DNA from: Nostoc sp. CHAB 5824
GTDB taxonomy: Bacteria > Cyanobacteriota > Cyanobacteriia > Cyanobacteriales > Nostocaceae
NCBI RefSeq assembly: GCF_020829665.1
Contig: NZ_JAIVFT010000016.1
Coordinates: forward strand, 1-64,000
Direction of reading: 5' to 3'
DNA length: 64,000 nt
How positions within the stretch are numbered: position 1 is the stretch's first letter; every line of letters begins with the position of its first letter. Positions 8,573-18,353 of this stretch are shown here, one piece after another. The position numbers and the translations under genes were made by a program. Under the pieces are notes generated by a model, which was given only the letters and a program-made list of their open reading frames with translations, made no database searches and had not been told where the DNA came from.

Positions 8573-9931
8573 GTGCCAGAAGAATTCAGTTGCCAAATCT
8601 CACCGCCATTTGTGTCTCTTGGTAGCGATCGCGATATCGATTTAGATTCAACCCTCCAAGAACTACCAATGTACAACTTCCCAGTGGAAATCAACCGCAC
8701 TGGTATGGAAGTAGCTAATTTTTTGGAAAAATACCCCCTGTTACCAGGAGTAATTTTGGTAGAGCAGGGAAAGTTCATTGGGATGATTTCGCGGCGGCGA
8801 CTGCTGGAATTTTTGATTCGTCCCTATGGACAAGAGTTATTTGTTCACCAACCATTAGCCGTTCTCTACAGTTATGCGCGAATACCGATTTTGCTGCTTG
8901 CTGATACGACATCGATTTTAACTGCGATGCAACTTAGCTTAAAGCGATCGCCAGAATTATTAGCAGAACCAATTGTAGTAGAAACAGAATCTGGTGCTTA
9001 TAGATTGTTAGATGTACAAGAATTGAATATTATTTCTTGGCAAATTCGAGGAATCGACAATCTGGTACGGTATGAACGCAGCCAAGCCCAAATGATTCAA
9101 AATGATAAAATGGCAAATCTGGGACGTTTGGTAGATGGTGTAGCGCACGAAATTTTAGACCCAGTGGGTTTTATTTGGGGTAACATAACTTACGTTTCAA
9201 ATTACAGCCAAGATTTGCTCAAGCTAATAGCAGCTTATGAGCAAGATTTACCATCAGCTTCCCAAACAATTAATCAGATTAAAGAAGAGATTGAATTTGA
9301 TTTTTTAGAACAAGACTTGTCGCGATCGCTTGCTAGTATCCGCACCGGAGCGGAAAGATTAAAAAAACTTGTCACTAGCTTACAAAACTTCTGTCATATC
9401 GACGAGCTTTATCCCAAACCAGTAGATTTACATGCCTGTATAGATAGTATTATTTTATTAATTAATAGCCGTCTTCAAGGAGAAATTGAAATTGTCAAAT
9501 ATTACGGTCAATTACCCCCAGTATATTGCTTTATGGGGCAAATAAACCAGGTTTTGATGAATATTCTCAGTGAAGTTGTGGATACTTTACTCAATGAAGC
9601 AGTGCGACAGCAGTTGCATGTAGAAGATACAAAAACTGTTCAAAAACCCCGAATTGAGATTACTACAGAAGTTATTTCGCAAGAAGCAAGCAACCCAGAT
9701 GCACCAGATTCTCGTTGGATCTTAATTCGCATTGCTGACAATGGCCCTGGAATGTCTCAAGAATTACAACAGCAAATTATGGAGTCTTTTTCTCTTGAAA
9801 CAAAGAATAGTAAAAATACTAGTCTAGCAGTAAGTTATCGAATTATAACCGTCAGACATGGCGGAAAGTTAAATTTTCATTCACAGATTGGTATAGGGAC
9901 AAAATTTGAAATATTGTTACCTCTGGTGTAG
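8573..9931 (+). CDS. Soluble histidine kinase with N-terminal CBS-like sensor
   Basis: A 452-residue protein without membrane helices. Residues about 30-155 resemble a CBS pair (FLEKYPLLPGVILVEQGKFI, GMISRRRLLEFL, then PIVVETESGAYRLLDVQELN). A coiled linker leads to an H-box with His192 (GVAHEILDPVGFIWGN), the cyanobacterial version of AHEINNPVNFI. The ATPase domain has RIADNGPGM, but its G2 box is degenerate (NTSLAVSYRI where GxGLGLAI is usual), so nucleotide turnover may be weak. The start is a GTG at 8573 with AGGG upstream; an internal ATG at about 8669 is the alternative. No response regulator is adjacent. Confidence 0.75.
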   Translation: MPEEFSCQISPPFVSLGSDRDIDLDSTLQELPMYNFPVEINRTGMEVANFLEKYPLLPGVILVEQGKFIGMISRRRLLEFLIRPYGQELFVHQPLAVLYSYARIPILLLADTTSILTAMQLSLKRSPELLAEPIVVETESGAYRLLDVQELNIISWQIRGIDNLVRYERSQAQMIQNDKMANLGRLVDGVAHEILDPVGFIWGNITYVSNYSQDLLKLIAAYEQDLPSASQTINQIKEEIEFDFLEQDLSRSLASIRTGAERLKKLVTSLQNFCHIDELYPKPVDLHACIDSIILLINSRLQGEIEIVKYYGQLPPVYCFMGQINQVLMNILSEVVDTLLNEAVRQQLHVEDTKTVQKPRIEITTEVISQEASNPDAPDSRWILIRIADNGPGMSQELQQQIMESFSLETKNSKNTSLAVSYRIITVRHGGKLNFHSQIGIGTKFEILLPLV

Positions 9932-10054
9932 CAACATATATTTAGAAAATTAGCCCACATATTAACAACTTTTCAAATCAACAATTGCTCAAATACTGAT
10001 TTTGAAATCAGCATGAGATCGTGTTGAGATTATTCTTTTATAACTTTAAGAGAC

Positions 10055-10639
10055 TTAGATAGTATTTGAGGCTTCCCACTCATCCAAAGAAACTTCAAAC
10101 TCTCTATTAACTTCTTCCATAGCTAACTTTTCTGTCTCAAAATAGCCAATTTCTGTAATTTCTCCGGCTTGGGATACATCGAAACGGTAAAAGCCAGAAT
10201 CTGTTGTATATTGCACAATTCTAATTTCTTTAGGTGGATCTAAGTCTTTTTCTATCCCATTTATACATATACGTCGATATATAGCTCCAGTAGATTTATG
10301 GTTTGGATTTAAAAAAACACGATACTTGAGTACAGGAAACCGTTGCTTGAATAATTCAAAGAGTTCAAAGAATACATCACATGCCTTTGCTTCGTCTCCA
10401 ACTTCTCGGAGAATAATATTTTTCCATCCTGCTGTTGATTCGTTCCATTTATAATATCGAGCTACCCAGTCGTTGAACTGTGTAAAAGGAGGTGTTTCTT
10501 CTCCATAAAAGATCCCATTTTCCCCCAGTGCAAAAGAATAGCCACCAATAAATCCACTTAATGCAGTTAAAGAACGCTGTCCTAAATACATTCCTGGTCT
10601 TGGTCTAATCATTTCTAAAATTTCATAAAGATTTTTCAT
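10055..10639 (-). CDS. Conserved protein of unknown function with RPGMYLG motif
   Basis: A soluble 194-residue acidic protein. The N-terminus reads LYEILEMIRPRPGMYLGQRS followed by LTALSGFIGGYSFAL. This RxRPGMYLG opening recurs in small bacterial proteins, some of which sit beside secreted toxins as presumed immunity proteins, but that role is only a guess here because no toxin gene is adjacent. The C-terminal half is a mixed alpha/beta segment with no recognised catalytic motif. It stands alone between convergent and co-directional neighbours. Confidence 0.65.
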   Translation of the reverse strand: MKNLYEILEMIRPRPGMYLGQRSLTALSGFIGGYSFALGENGIFYGEETPPFTQFNDWVARYYKWNESTAGWKNIILREVGDEAKACDVFFELFELFKQRFPVLKYRVFLNPNHKSTGAIYRRICINGIEKDLDPPKEIRIVQYTTDSGFYRFDVSQAGEITEIGYFETEKLAMEEVNREFEVSLDEWEASNTI

Positions 10640-10760
10640 TTATACTGCCTATTTAGAAACTAAAATACTTCATTTAGTGATATTTTACCCTGCAATATAT
10701 CTCCAGCCCCACCCTTAAAAAAGCAGGGCTGTTTTATTTTCTCAACTGAGTTTTTTATTA

Positions 10761-12260
10761 TTAAAATATCGTTTTTAGCAAACTTTCGCCACGTTGGTAA
10801 ATTTCGCGTGCATGGTCAGTCCAAGCACCTTGTCCCCAATAACGAAAACAACTGGTTTGCAACAACAGATTATGTAAAAGAACGTTACGATAATGAGATT
10901 GTCTGGTTACAGATTCTACTGAGTCAACTTGTTGTAATGGATCAAACTTTTGATGGAATAAACTGCTTAATTGATACATGGGAGACAACACATTTTCATA
11001 TCCTTTTACCCAACTGATATGATTTGTCCACGAGGCTCCATCCAGATGAAAATTAGAGTTTGTTTGCTTTAATTCTTGAATGGCATTCTCTACAGCTTGC
11101 GCTTGAATATTATCTGGTGAAACTCTCTCCCAAATCTGATGTTGTCCCACTGGCTGACAAGTTGGATAATCTTCAGGTGTGCAACCAGCAGCTTCTATTA
11201 ATTCTAAATATTCTGTACCACACATCCCAACTACACCTGATTTTCCTCCGCCGTTATTGACCATATCCCACCAAGCTTGTTTAAAAGCGCTAGGAAATTC
11301 ATTCATCATCACGCCACCATTTTCACCATCACCAATTTGGCTAACTATTGGTGGCACAAAAACACTGCCGATTTGTTGTTTGGATAAAGTTTTAGCTTCA
11401 TAATAAGGCTGCATTTGTGCGACTAATTTAGTATCCGAACCTTGGGTTTTAATTAAGGCTGTAATGCTAATTGTTTCGCCTTGAGAATTGCGGGCAATCA
11501 GACGATGTGGTAAATGTTTATGGGTAAGAGATTGACCGCTAATTGTTTCTACAGAATGTTCTTGAACGAGTAACCAGCGATATCCACATTCTTTCAGCGC
11601 TTTCACAAATTCAAAAAGAGCATCGGGGTGATTTGGGAGGTGCATTTCTGGGGGCGAAAATCCTTTAACTCGCGCTAGTGCTTCCCAGCCAAAAATTGCC
11701 GCAAAGTGATGTTGCCATGCGATGATATGCAATTTAATATCTGCTATGGGTGTGGAAGGAATAACTGCATGACCCCACATTGTACCCAGCCACTCTACAT
11801 AAGGTTGGTAGGTGCGATCGCAAGTAATACGTTTGAGATTATCGAGAATATCACCGCGTCCCATTTGCCGCAGTCCCCACAGAAGATTACCTGAGTAATC
11901 CAACATCACACGCGGATTGCAACCTTGATTGACAAGTTCGGGGATCAAGTCTCCCATGCGGCTGTAACAATAGGCAAAAGGATCTGCATTGTGGTTATCC
12001 CCTTCATGAGGATGTTCAAACATATATTGCAGATTGCTGATGAGTGTACCACCATTTCCAGCAGGTATAGTTGGCTGGTGCATGTGTAAGGCGATCGCAA
12101 ACACAGCATTTACGTCTTCTAAGCGGATATTTGTTGTTGGTAAAAATACTGGCTGATCGTGGTTAACTACAGAGAGAACCTCTGTTTCCCAACCAGAAAT
12201 ATTCGGTAAGCCATCAATGATTTCGGGCAAAGGAGTGAGAGTTGTGGGGAAGGAAAGCAT
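10761..12260 (-). CDS. Glycoside hydrolase family 57 protein
   Basis: A cytosolic 499-residue enzyme of the GH57 family (alpha-amylase/amylopullulanase/branching-enzyme-like), acting on alpha-glucans. Family motifs are visible: the opening HMHQP, GHAVIP, and GFSPPEMHLP, whose Glu is the expected nucleophile region; EHSVETISG and the late segment FHLDGASWTNHISW follow. A regulatory or substrate role in glycogen metabolism is likely, but the exact specificity cannot be read from sequence. The start ATG at 12260 has GGAG about 10 bases upstream. It is a single-gene unit. Confidence 0.85.
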   Translation of the reverse strand: MLSFPTTLTPLPEIIDGLPNISGWETEVLSVVNHDQPVFLPTTNIRLEDVNAVFAIALHMHQPTIPAGNGGTLISNLQYMFEHPHEGDNHNADPFAYCYSRMGDLIPELVNQGCNPRVMLDYSGNLLWGLRQMGRGDILDNLKRITCDRTYQPYVEWLGTMWGHAVIPSTPIADIKLHIIAWQHHFAAIFGWEALARVKGFSPPEMHLPNHPDALFEFVKALKECGYRWLLVQEHSVETISGQSLTHKHLPHRLIARNSQGETISITALIKTQGSDTKLVAQMQPYYEAKTLSKQQIGSVFVPPIVSQIGDGENGGVMMNEFPSAFKQAWWDMVNNGGGKSGVVGMCGTEYLELIEAAGCTPEDYPTCQPVGQHQIWERVSPDNIQAQAVENAIQELKQTNSNFHLDGASWTNHISWVKGYENVLSPMYQLSSLFHQKFDPLQQVDSVESVTRQSHYRNVLLHNLLLQTSCFRYWGQGAWTDHAREIYQRGESLLKTIF

Positions 12261-12684
12261 TTCTGGTTGCTCCGAAACAAGGTATGTCTAATTATGCGAT
12301 CGCACGGCAATTTCTGATCTGCAACTTTATCTATTGATTCAAACTGCGATCGTCTTGTAGTCCCGCAATATCTGTGTAGTTCAACAGTTTTGATATAACA
12401 CTTGTATAAAAAGCGTTAGAAAATATACAGTAATTCTATTTAATTTTGTTGCTAGTAGTGTACATCTGTACGCCCCTATAGCCAATTCATTATGTTGCAA
12501 AGATTTTTGAAAATGGTATGATACAACTCGAAATTAATAAATTCAGATTTCATCTGGCTTTTTGGGTTTGAATCTGTTTTCCTCTTTTAAATAAGCTGTA
12601 AAATCTCCAGAAACTATACATATTAAATATTATTAATTATCAAGTTAAAATTTTCTCTTCTATGCTTTACGCAAATTTAATTTT
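12261..12684. other. Intergenic region between divergent genes
   Basis: About 430 bp, AT-rich, expected to carry the promoters of the GH57 gene (leftward) and the ScyD/ScyE-like gene (rightward). One HIP1-like site near 12298. Nothing else was recognised. Confidence 0.4.
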
Positions 12685-12696
12685 AGGAGGAGTGTC

Positions 12697-13938
12697 ATGA
12701 AACTAAAACAATTTGGAATTACATTTTTGAGTGTTTGTATTGCTGCTTTTTCGGGAATGAAGGCAGCAGAGGCGGCATCATTTTCGGTAATTGCCGATGG
12801 TCTTAATAATCCACGAGGTTTAACTTTTGGTAATGACGGGAGTCTCTATGTCACCGAAGCAGGAACAGGCGGCAGTGGAGCTTGTGTTCCTTCACCGAGC
12901 GTTGCAAACCAATCTTTATGTTATGGCACAACTGGTGCAGTCACCAAAATTGTAAATGGTACGCAAGAACGTATACTTACAGGACTTCCTTCTTTAGCAT
13001 TACCAGATGGTACTGATACTTCTGGGCCTCAAGATATCAAATTTGATGCTACTGGCAAGCCCTATATTGCAATTGGATATGGTTCAAATCCGACATTTCG
13101 CGCCACATTAGGTAACACTGATTTAGGTAAAATCATCACTGCTAATTTCAATACAAATTCCTGGACTAGTGTTGCTGATTTAGCTAATTATGAACTGGCA
13201 AATAATCCAGATAAAGGCGATCTAATTAGTAATCCCTTCTCTCTTCTTTTGGATGGAAAGAAGATTGTTACAGTTGATACTGGTGCTAATGAGTTACTCA
13301 TCGTAGGTACTGATGGAAGTAATTTAAACGCGATCGCCACAATTCCTCGGCAGACATTAACTAATCCAGTTTTTCCCTCTGGTACATCGTCATCGCCATT
13401 TGAAATCCAAGCAGTACCCACAAATGTCGCATTAGGCCCAGATGGCGCTTATTATATTAGCCAATTAACTGGTTTTCCTTTTCCAGAAGGTGAAGCAAAA
13501 ATCTACCGAGTTGGTTCTGATGGTGAACCAACAGTCTATGCCGATGGCTTTACCCAACTTACTGACTTAGCTTTTGATCCTGAGGGTAATTTGTATGCCT
13601 TGCAGTATGCTAATCAGTCACTCTGGAAAGGAAATCTAGATGGTTCGGTAATTAAAATAGCACCTGATGGCACTCGCGCAACTATTCTTAGTGGTAATGG
13701 ATTAGAGTCGCCTACTGCTTTGACTATTGGTGCTGATGGTGATATTTACGTGACAAACCGAGGCGATCGTCCTGGACTTGGACAAGTTATTAAAATTGAG
13801 AATCCCAAGTCTGTTCCTGAATCTACTTCTACTTTCAGCTTATTAGCGCTTCTTGGCACTGTGAGCGTTACTTTGTTGCCGAAGGGTAAAGCCAAACAGC
13901 TTAAGGGACTTTCAGAAAATAAATTATTTCCTAAATAA
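12697..13938 (+). CDS. Secreted ScyD/ScyE-family beta-propeller protein with PEP-CTERM-like tail
   Basis: A 413-residue exported protein. A signal peptide ends at about residue 27 (GMKAAEAASF). The body has repeated NHL/propeller strands (GLNNPRGLTFGNDGSLYVTE, TNVALGPDGAYYIS, LTDLAFDPEGNLYAL, PTALTIGADGDIYVTNRG). The C-terminus, VPESTSTFSLLALLG followed by a hydrophobic stretch and basic residues, resembles an exosortase-recognised PEP-CTERM anchor. The family includes ScyD and ScyE of the scytonemin sunscreen cluster; no other scytonemin gene is nearby, so this is a paralogue of unknown role. RBS AGGAGG at 12685-12690 supports the start. Confidence 0.85.
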   Translation: MKLKQFGITFLSVCIAAFSGMKAAEAASFSVIADGLNNPRGLTFGNDGSLYVTEAGTGGSGACVPSPSVANQSLCYGTTGAVTKIVNGTQERILTGLPSLALPDGTDTSGPQDIKFDATGKPYIAIGYGSNPTFRATLGNTDLGKIITANFNTNSWTSVADLANYELANNPDKGDLISNPFSLLLDGKKIVTVDTGANELLIVGTDGSNLNAIATIPRQTLTNPVFPSGTSSSPFEIQAVPTNVALGPDGAYYISQLTGFPFPEGEAKIYRVGSDGEPTVYADGFTQLTDLAFDPEGNLYALQYANQSLWKGNLDGSVIKIAPDGTRATILSGNGLESPTALTIGADGDIYVTNRGDRPGLGQVIKIENPKSVPESTSTFSLLALLGTVSVTLLPKGKAKQLKGLSENKLFPK

Positions 13939-13965
13939 TCCAAGTTGGTGGAGAAGATTTTAATA

Positions 13966-13988
13966 TTCCTGTCCATGTGGGACAGGAA
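13966..13988. terminator. Hairpin after the ScyD/ScyE-like gene
   Basis: Perfect 9-bp arms (13966-13974 and 13980-13988) around a 5-base loop, in the gap between convergent genes. No T-run follows. Confidence 0.45.
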
Positions 13989-14011
13989 CTCTCAGAAGTA
14001 TTACTTAATCG

Positions 14012-14037
14012 CCAGTCGCTAAAAAATTAGCGGCTGG
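14012..14037. terminator. Second hairpin between convergent genes
   Basis: The 11-bp arms 14012-14022 and 14027-14037 (one G-U) flank an AAAA loop. On the minus strand the stem would follow the SDR gene end at 14080. Together with 13966-13988 it probably separates the two converging transcripts. Confidence 0.5.
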
Positions 14038-14079
14038 TGGTAGATATACTATCGAAGGTGTTAACGCTGGGATAAATAG

Positions 14080-14955
14080 TTATAACGACTTGACCTGACA
14101 TTGAGTTTTTCTGGACAGTAACAAATCGCCAAAACGCTGGATCTTAGCCAAAAAACCCAGTTTTTCACTCGGCTGTTGTTTTCTTGGTGCTGGCGGAGTT
14201 GCGATTCTTAAAATTAGCTCTAGCAACCAGGGAGCAAGGCGTTGACACAATACAGCTAAATGACTTTGCCATCCAACTAAAATTTCTGGTGCATCCCTTT
14301 GCATTCCAGCAACGAATGCTTTAGCAACTTCCTGGGTAGTCATGGGGATCACCCAGCGAAATAATTTTAAGTCGCGCACCATGTCTGTGTCTGTGAGGGA
14401 AGGCAGTAATGCAATCACTCGGATATTGTGTTCAGCTAGTTCCTGGCGCAAGGCTTGGGTAAATCCTAAGATGGCAAACTTGGTAGCAGAGTAAGTCGCC
14501 ATCGTCGGTGCAGCCACCTTCCCCATCAGACTCGACACATTGACGATTGTCCCTTGCCTTTGGCTGGCCATGCGTCTGGCTATCAGACTAGTGAGGTTGT
14601 ACATTCCTAACAAGTTTACAGAGAGTTCTTCTTGAACTTGGGGCAGTTTAGATTGCAAAAACGAGCTTTGGTATGCGACTCCGGCACAATTAACCAGCAG
14701 GTGAATCTGTCCATAATTGCGCCACAGTTGGGCAACAGCAATATTTACTTCAATTGTCTGCGTCAAATCTAATGCCACGATCGCAGTTTCTGTTCCCATC
14801 GCCTCGATTTCGTTAGCTACCTCGACTAACTTTTGGCGATCACGTGCTACTAATATCAGCCGCTTAATGCCTTGCTGCGCTAGTTCGAGTGCGATCGCTC
14901 GTCCAATTCCACGAGAAGCCCCTGTAATTAGGGCTACTTTGCCTTGAATATCCAT
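14080..14955 (-). CDS. Short-chain dehydrogenase/reductase (SDR)
   Basis: A 291-residue NAD(P)-dependent oxidoreductase of the classical SDR type. The Rossmann motif TGASRGIG is near the N-terminus, followed by NCAGVAY, the catalytic Ser in VNVSSLMG and YSATK with the catalytic Tyr and Lys. The C-terminal about 60 residues are hydrophobic then basic (LAPWLLELILRIATPPAPRK), suggesting peripheral membrane contact and a lipid or hydrophobic substrate. The ATG at 14955 is chosen because GGAGGA lies 8 bases upstream; an in-frame ATG at 15015 lacks an RBS. Substrate unknown. Confidence 0.85.
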   Translation of the reverse strand: MDIQGKVALITGASRGIGRAIALELAQQGIKRLILVARDRQKLVEVANEIEAMGTETAIVALDLTQTIEVNIAVAQLWRNYGQIHLLVNCAGVAYQSSFLQSKLPQVQEELSVNLLGMYNLTSLIARRMASQRQGTIVNVSSLMGKVAAPTMATYSATKFAILGFTQALRQELAEHNIRVIALLPSLTDTDMVRDLKLFRWVIPMTTQEVAKAFVAGMQRDAPEILVGWQSHLAVLCQRLAPWLLELILRIATPPAPRKQQPSEKLGFLAKIQRFGDLLLSRKTQCQVKSL

Positions 14956-15895
14956 TGGTTTTATCCTCCAAAATCTAAGTCTTACCAAACTCTTCGTTAT
15001 TGCTGACATACACAATCAACAGCTACTCGCTCGTCGGCACAAGGTAAGACAAATAATCAATTGCAATTTAAATCAAACTGAAACTAAGCCTTTAGCAACG
15101 AGATATTTCTTGGTTAATCTGCAATCCCTCATAATTGTCTATACGAGGCAGAAATTTATCGTTTTTAACCCGTCAAAGCCTAACAGACTTGGCTGAATGC
15201 ATATAGCTCATAGATTTTACTTCTCCTAGATCCGAGCGGTCATCAGCATTGTTGTCATACACACGTTAGCAATTAAATCAAGCTATTGCAATCTTCTTTA
15301 ATCAGAATTTCTTAATACTTGTTAACACAAGCATATATATGGAAAAAATTTTATTAAATAAGTTTTTATGAATACCTAAGTACAAATATCTTACTTTCCT
15401 GACAATGAAGCCCTCTTTTGTGAAATTGTGATATCTCAGTCATAGCCAAGAAACAAAAAAGACATATAGGTTTTGGTGTATTGTTGCAACACTCCAGTTT
15501 TTCAGCTAATTCATAGGGTTACATCAGTAAATACACTGATTTTATTTAAAAACAAGGTTTCTGATTTAAATATTTTAAAAAATAAAATAAGGAGAGTTAA
15601 ATTATTGTTTTTAATACAAATTAGAACGGTATATTTATCTCCCAAAACTTTAGGAAAAATGGGAACTTGTTTTGCTTTAGCTTTGAGTTAATCAAAGGAA
15701 TGCTTGAGACTTGCCGAGTGTCTGACAATTCAGATTATGTGGAAAAGCTCACGAAAAACCTAATCCCCTTCCCGATGCTTTAAGGGGAAAATTCAAAGTC
15801 TGTCTCCTTTTAGGAGAGAGATTTAGAGAGAGGTTTTCCAGATACCGTGGAAAGTTAGGCTAGTGCATAGCAATTTAAATCATTCATAAACAACA
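14956..15895. other. Long intergenic region beside the peptide-export island
   Basis: About 940 bp, AT-rich, no supported gene. A 72-codon frame at 15473-15691 has no RBS and unbiased composition. The stretch 15760-15840 looks like degenerate filler with AGAGAGATTTAGAGAGAGG. The SDR promoter lies at its left side. Confidence 0.35.
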
Positions 15896-15928
15896 AGAAG
15901 CCCGACTTTTCTAGGAAGTCGGGCTTCT
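15896..15928 (-). terminator. Terminator of the C39-ABC transporter gene
   Basis: Perfect 13-bp GC-rich arms (15896-15908 and 15916-15928) with a 7-base loop, 57 bp past the transporter stop. On the minus strand the stem is followed by TGTTGTTTATG. Confidence 0.75.
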
Positions 15929-15984
15929 AAAGCTTTCAATCTTTACACATCAAATAAGATTGTTCTAGTTAAAACTGTGAATAA

Positions 15985-18129
15985 TTAAGGGTTTAAAAAG
16001 TCTAAATGCTTTCCTGGTTGGGCACGCAAATCTTCCACAGTCCCCTGAATTTGTAACTTGCCTTGATTAAGTAAAACAATCCAATCAGCACGGGTAATTA
16101 CTCTAGGACGGTGGCTAATTAGGATCGTAGTTTTACCTTTGCGGTAGAACAACAGTTGATCTAAAACTTGAGCTTCACTAACTGGATCGAGTCCAGCAGT
16201 TGATTCGTCTAAAATTAGGATTGGTGGATCGTTAACAATAGCTCTTGCTATAGCCAGTCTTTGGCGTTGTCCACCAGAAATATTTGACCCAAATTCACCT
16301 AATACAGTTTGATATTTTTCAGGTAATTTACTAATAAAATCATCTGCCTCAGCAATTTGGCAAGCCTTGACAATTTGATCAAAGGTGAGGTGAGGAGAAC
16401 CTAAGCGGAAGTTTTCAATAATTGAGCGACTCCAAAAATGAGCGTCTTGAGGAACTAGAGCAACTTGTTGCCGCAAACAATCAAGAGCTAGGTCTTGCAT
16501 ATTATAAATCCCAAAGCGAATATTGCCAGAATTAGGTGCATATAATCCGGCTATGAGTTTAGCGAGGGAGCTTTTTCCACAGCCGGATGTACCAATTAGA
16601 GCAACAATTTTACCGCCAGGAATTGTGAGGGAAAAATCTTCCAGTAGCTCTAGCCTACCGGCATAGTGAAAGTTTAGGTTTGTGCAAATAATATCAGCAT
16701 TTTCAGGAATTTTAGCAAAGGGTTTGTTACTATCGCTTGGAGCTTCAGGTGTGGAATCGATAACTTCTGTTAAACGTTCGGTGGCAGTTTTGGCACGCAT
16801 GAATTCATCTATAAATCCAAGCACAGCACCGATGAATGCCAAAAAATTCCCATTCATCCCGTTAAATGCCAGCAGTTGACCGATGCTGAGTTCTTTACTA
16901 ATAACTAGGGTGCTGCCGAAACCAATCAAAGTAACACTACCAATAGCATAAACTAACCCAGAAAATATGTTGTTTATAATTCCAATCTGAACTGTGCGAA
17001 ATGTTTGGTTTGAGAGCCGACCAAATCTGTTTTGAAATTCTTCCCAAAATTGAGGAGCAGCAGTAGTAGTTTTGAGTGTCAGCGCTCCTTTAAAGCTTTC
17101 AACGAGAACACCCTGGTTTTCCGCGTCTAAGACCAATATAGTTCTGATTTTTTGTTGAAGTGTCGGTAGGAAAACCACGGTAGATAAACTCATGACAATA
17201 GCAACAGCGACGGCAACAAGGGTGAGTTTCCAGCTATAGAACACCATGAAACCCACAGAAATCAATCCGATAAACAATTGGCTAGGCAGACTGATAACTG
17301 CTTGAGCAACTAGCTGATTAATTTGTTGAATATCTTGCAATCTGCTAACAATCTCGCCACTGCGACGTGATTCATAGTAAGCCAGAGGCAGCCGCAGGAT
17401 TGTTCTGGCAAATTCCAGAACTAGCCCTAACTCAAGCCGTTGGGCAAAATTGGCAATCAGGTTAGATTGAACTAGTTGCAAACTACTTGACACCAAATTC
17501 ATCACTACAACCGCAATAATTACACCAGTGAGAAGCTGAATATCACCTCGAACTAGTACATCATCCGTTAGAATTTGAAGCAGAAAAGGAGACGTTAACG
17601 AAAGCAAACCGATAAATATAGCACAGAGAAAAGCCTCGAATATTATGCCTCCATAAGGCAATGCACGCCGCGCAAAGCGCCAAATACCGTTGACTTTATC
17701 ATCGGGTTGAGCATAAAAGCGAACCGAATCTGGCTCTAGTAAAAGCATGACTTGATCTGACCAAGCCTCCATTAATTCTTTTCTAGAGACATAACGGATG
17801 TTAAAGGCTGGGTCAGCAATTATATATTTTTTGCCTTTCTGACCATATAAAACAACCCAGTGGTAGCCTTTCCAGTGAATGATTGCTGGCAGTGGTGCTT
17901 GGTTCATTCGGTCTAATATTTCTTTTGATGCCCTGACCGAACGCGCATTGAAACCAAGTGCCTCAGCTCCTCGCCTCAATCCCAACAATGTTGTTCCAAG
18001 TTGCCCGGTGCCTACCGCTTCCCGGATGCGATTTAGTGTAAAGTTACGACGATAATGTTTGGCAACAGAAGCAAGACAAGCAGCTCCACAATCTTCTTCA
18101 CTATGTTGTGCAACAACTTGGTATTTCAT
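15985..18129 (-). CDS. C39-peptidase ABC transporter for double-glycine peptides (PCAT)
   Basis: A 714-residue bifunctional exporter. Residues 1-125 form a C39 cysteine protease with Cys14 (EEDCGAAC), His90 (GYHWVVLYG) and Asp106 (ADPAFN), all present. About 160-440 is a six-helix ABC exporter domain. The ATPase has Walker A GTSGCGKSS, signature SGGQRQRLAIARA, Walker B ILILDEST and the H-loop ISHRP. Such proteins cut leaders after Gly-Gly and pump the core peptide out, usually with a HlyD adaptor. Three GG-leader genes lie just upstream on the same strand and a hlyD gene lies on the other side, so substrates are probably those peptides. No cyclic-nucleotide domain is attached. Confidence 0.93.
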   Translation of the reverse strand: MKYQVVAQHSEEDCGAACLASVAKHYRRNFTLNRIREAVGTGQLGTTLLGLRRGAEALGFNARSVRASKEILDRMNQAPLPAIIHWKGYHWVVLYGQKGKKYIIADPAFNIRYVSRKELMEAWSDQVMLLLEPDSVRFYAQPDDKVNGIWRFARRALPYGGIIFEAFLCAIFIGLLSLTSPFLLQILTDDVLVRGDIQLLTGVIIAVVVMNLVSSSLQLVQSNLIANFAQRLELGLVLEFARTILRLPLAYYESRRSGEIVSRLQDIQQINQLVAQAVISLPSQLFIGLISVGFMVFYSWKLTLVAVAVAIVMSLSTVVFLPTLQQKIRTILVLDAENQGVLVESFKGALTLKTTTAAPQFWEEFQNRFGRLSNQTFRTVQIGIINNIFSGLVYAIGSVTLIGFGSTLVISKELSIGQLLAFNGMNGNFLAFIGAVLGFIDEFMRAKTATERLTEVIDSTPEAPSDSNKPFAKIPENADIICTNLNFHYAGRLELLEDFSLTIPGGKIVALIGTSGCGKSSLAKLIAGLYAPNSGNIRFGIYNMQDLALDCLRQQVALVPQDAHFWSRSIIENFRLGSPHLTFDQIVKACQIAEADDFISKLPEKYQTVLGEFGSNISGGQRQRLAIARAIVNDPPILILDESTAGLDPVSEAQVLDQLLFYRKGKTTILISHRPRVITRADWIVLLNQGKLQIQGTVEDLRAQPGKHLDFLNP

Positions 18130-18176
18130 TTCACACTCCAGTACCCAATAATATTGTGATAAAAACCAAAAAAATA

Positions 18177-18194
18177 GCAGGGTTTCGTCCCTGC
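18177..18194. terminator. Short GC hairpin upstream of the transporter gene
   Basis: GCAGGG (18177-18182) and CCCTGC (18189-18194) enclose a 6-base loop, about 48 bp before the transporter start on its coding strand. It could be an attenuator-type structure in the leader. Confidence 0.35.
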
Positions 18195-18286
18195 GTGATT
18201 AAAAAATGAACCAACAGTTTAGTTTTACTAAATAATTAGGCAAAAATAAATCAAACACTCTTAAGCAATCCCAAATTGATTACATT

Positions 18287-18324
18287 GGTTAGTAGTAAGC
18301 GGTTCCATCCGCTTACTACTAACC
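18287..18324. terminator. 16-bp perfect hairpin between precursor 1 and transporter
   Basis: Arms 18287-18302 and 18309-18324 pair perfectly with a TTCCAT loop, 30 bp after the stop of the precursor at 18354. It probably ends most precursor transcripts, letting a fraction read on into the transporter gene. Such partial terminators are common between abundant peptide genes and their exporters. Confidence 0.6.
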
Positions 18325-18353
18325 TTTAATTATTCACACCCACTTACTTATCA

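Noticed and set aside
15473..15691. 72-codon frame in the spacer left of the transporter
   Set aside because: No RBS, AT-driven composition, no recognisable family.
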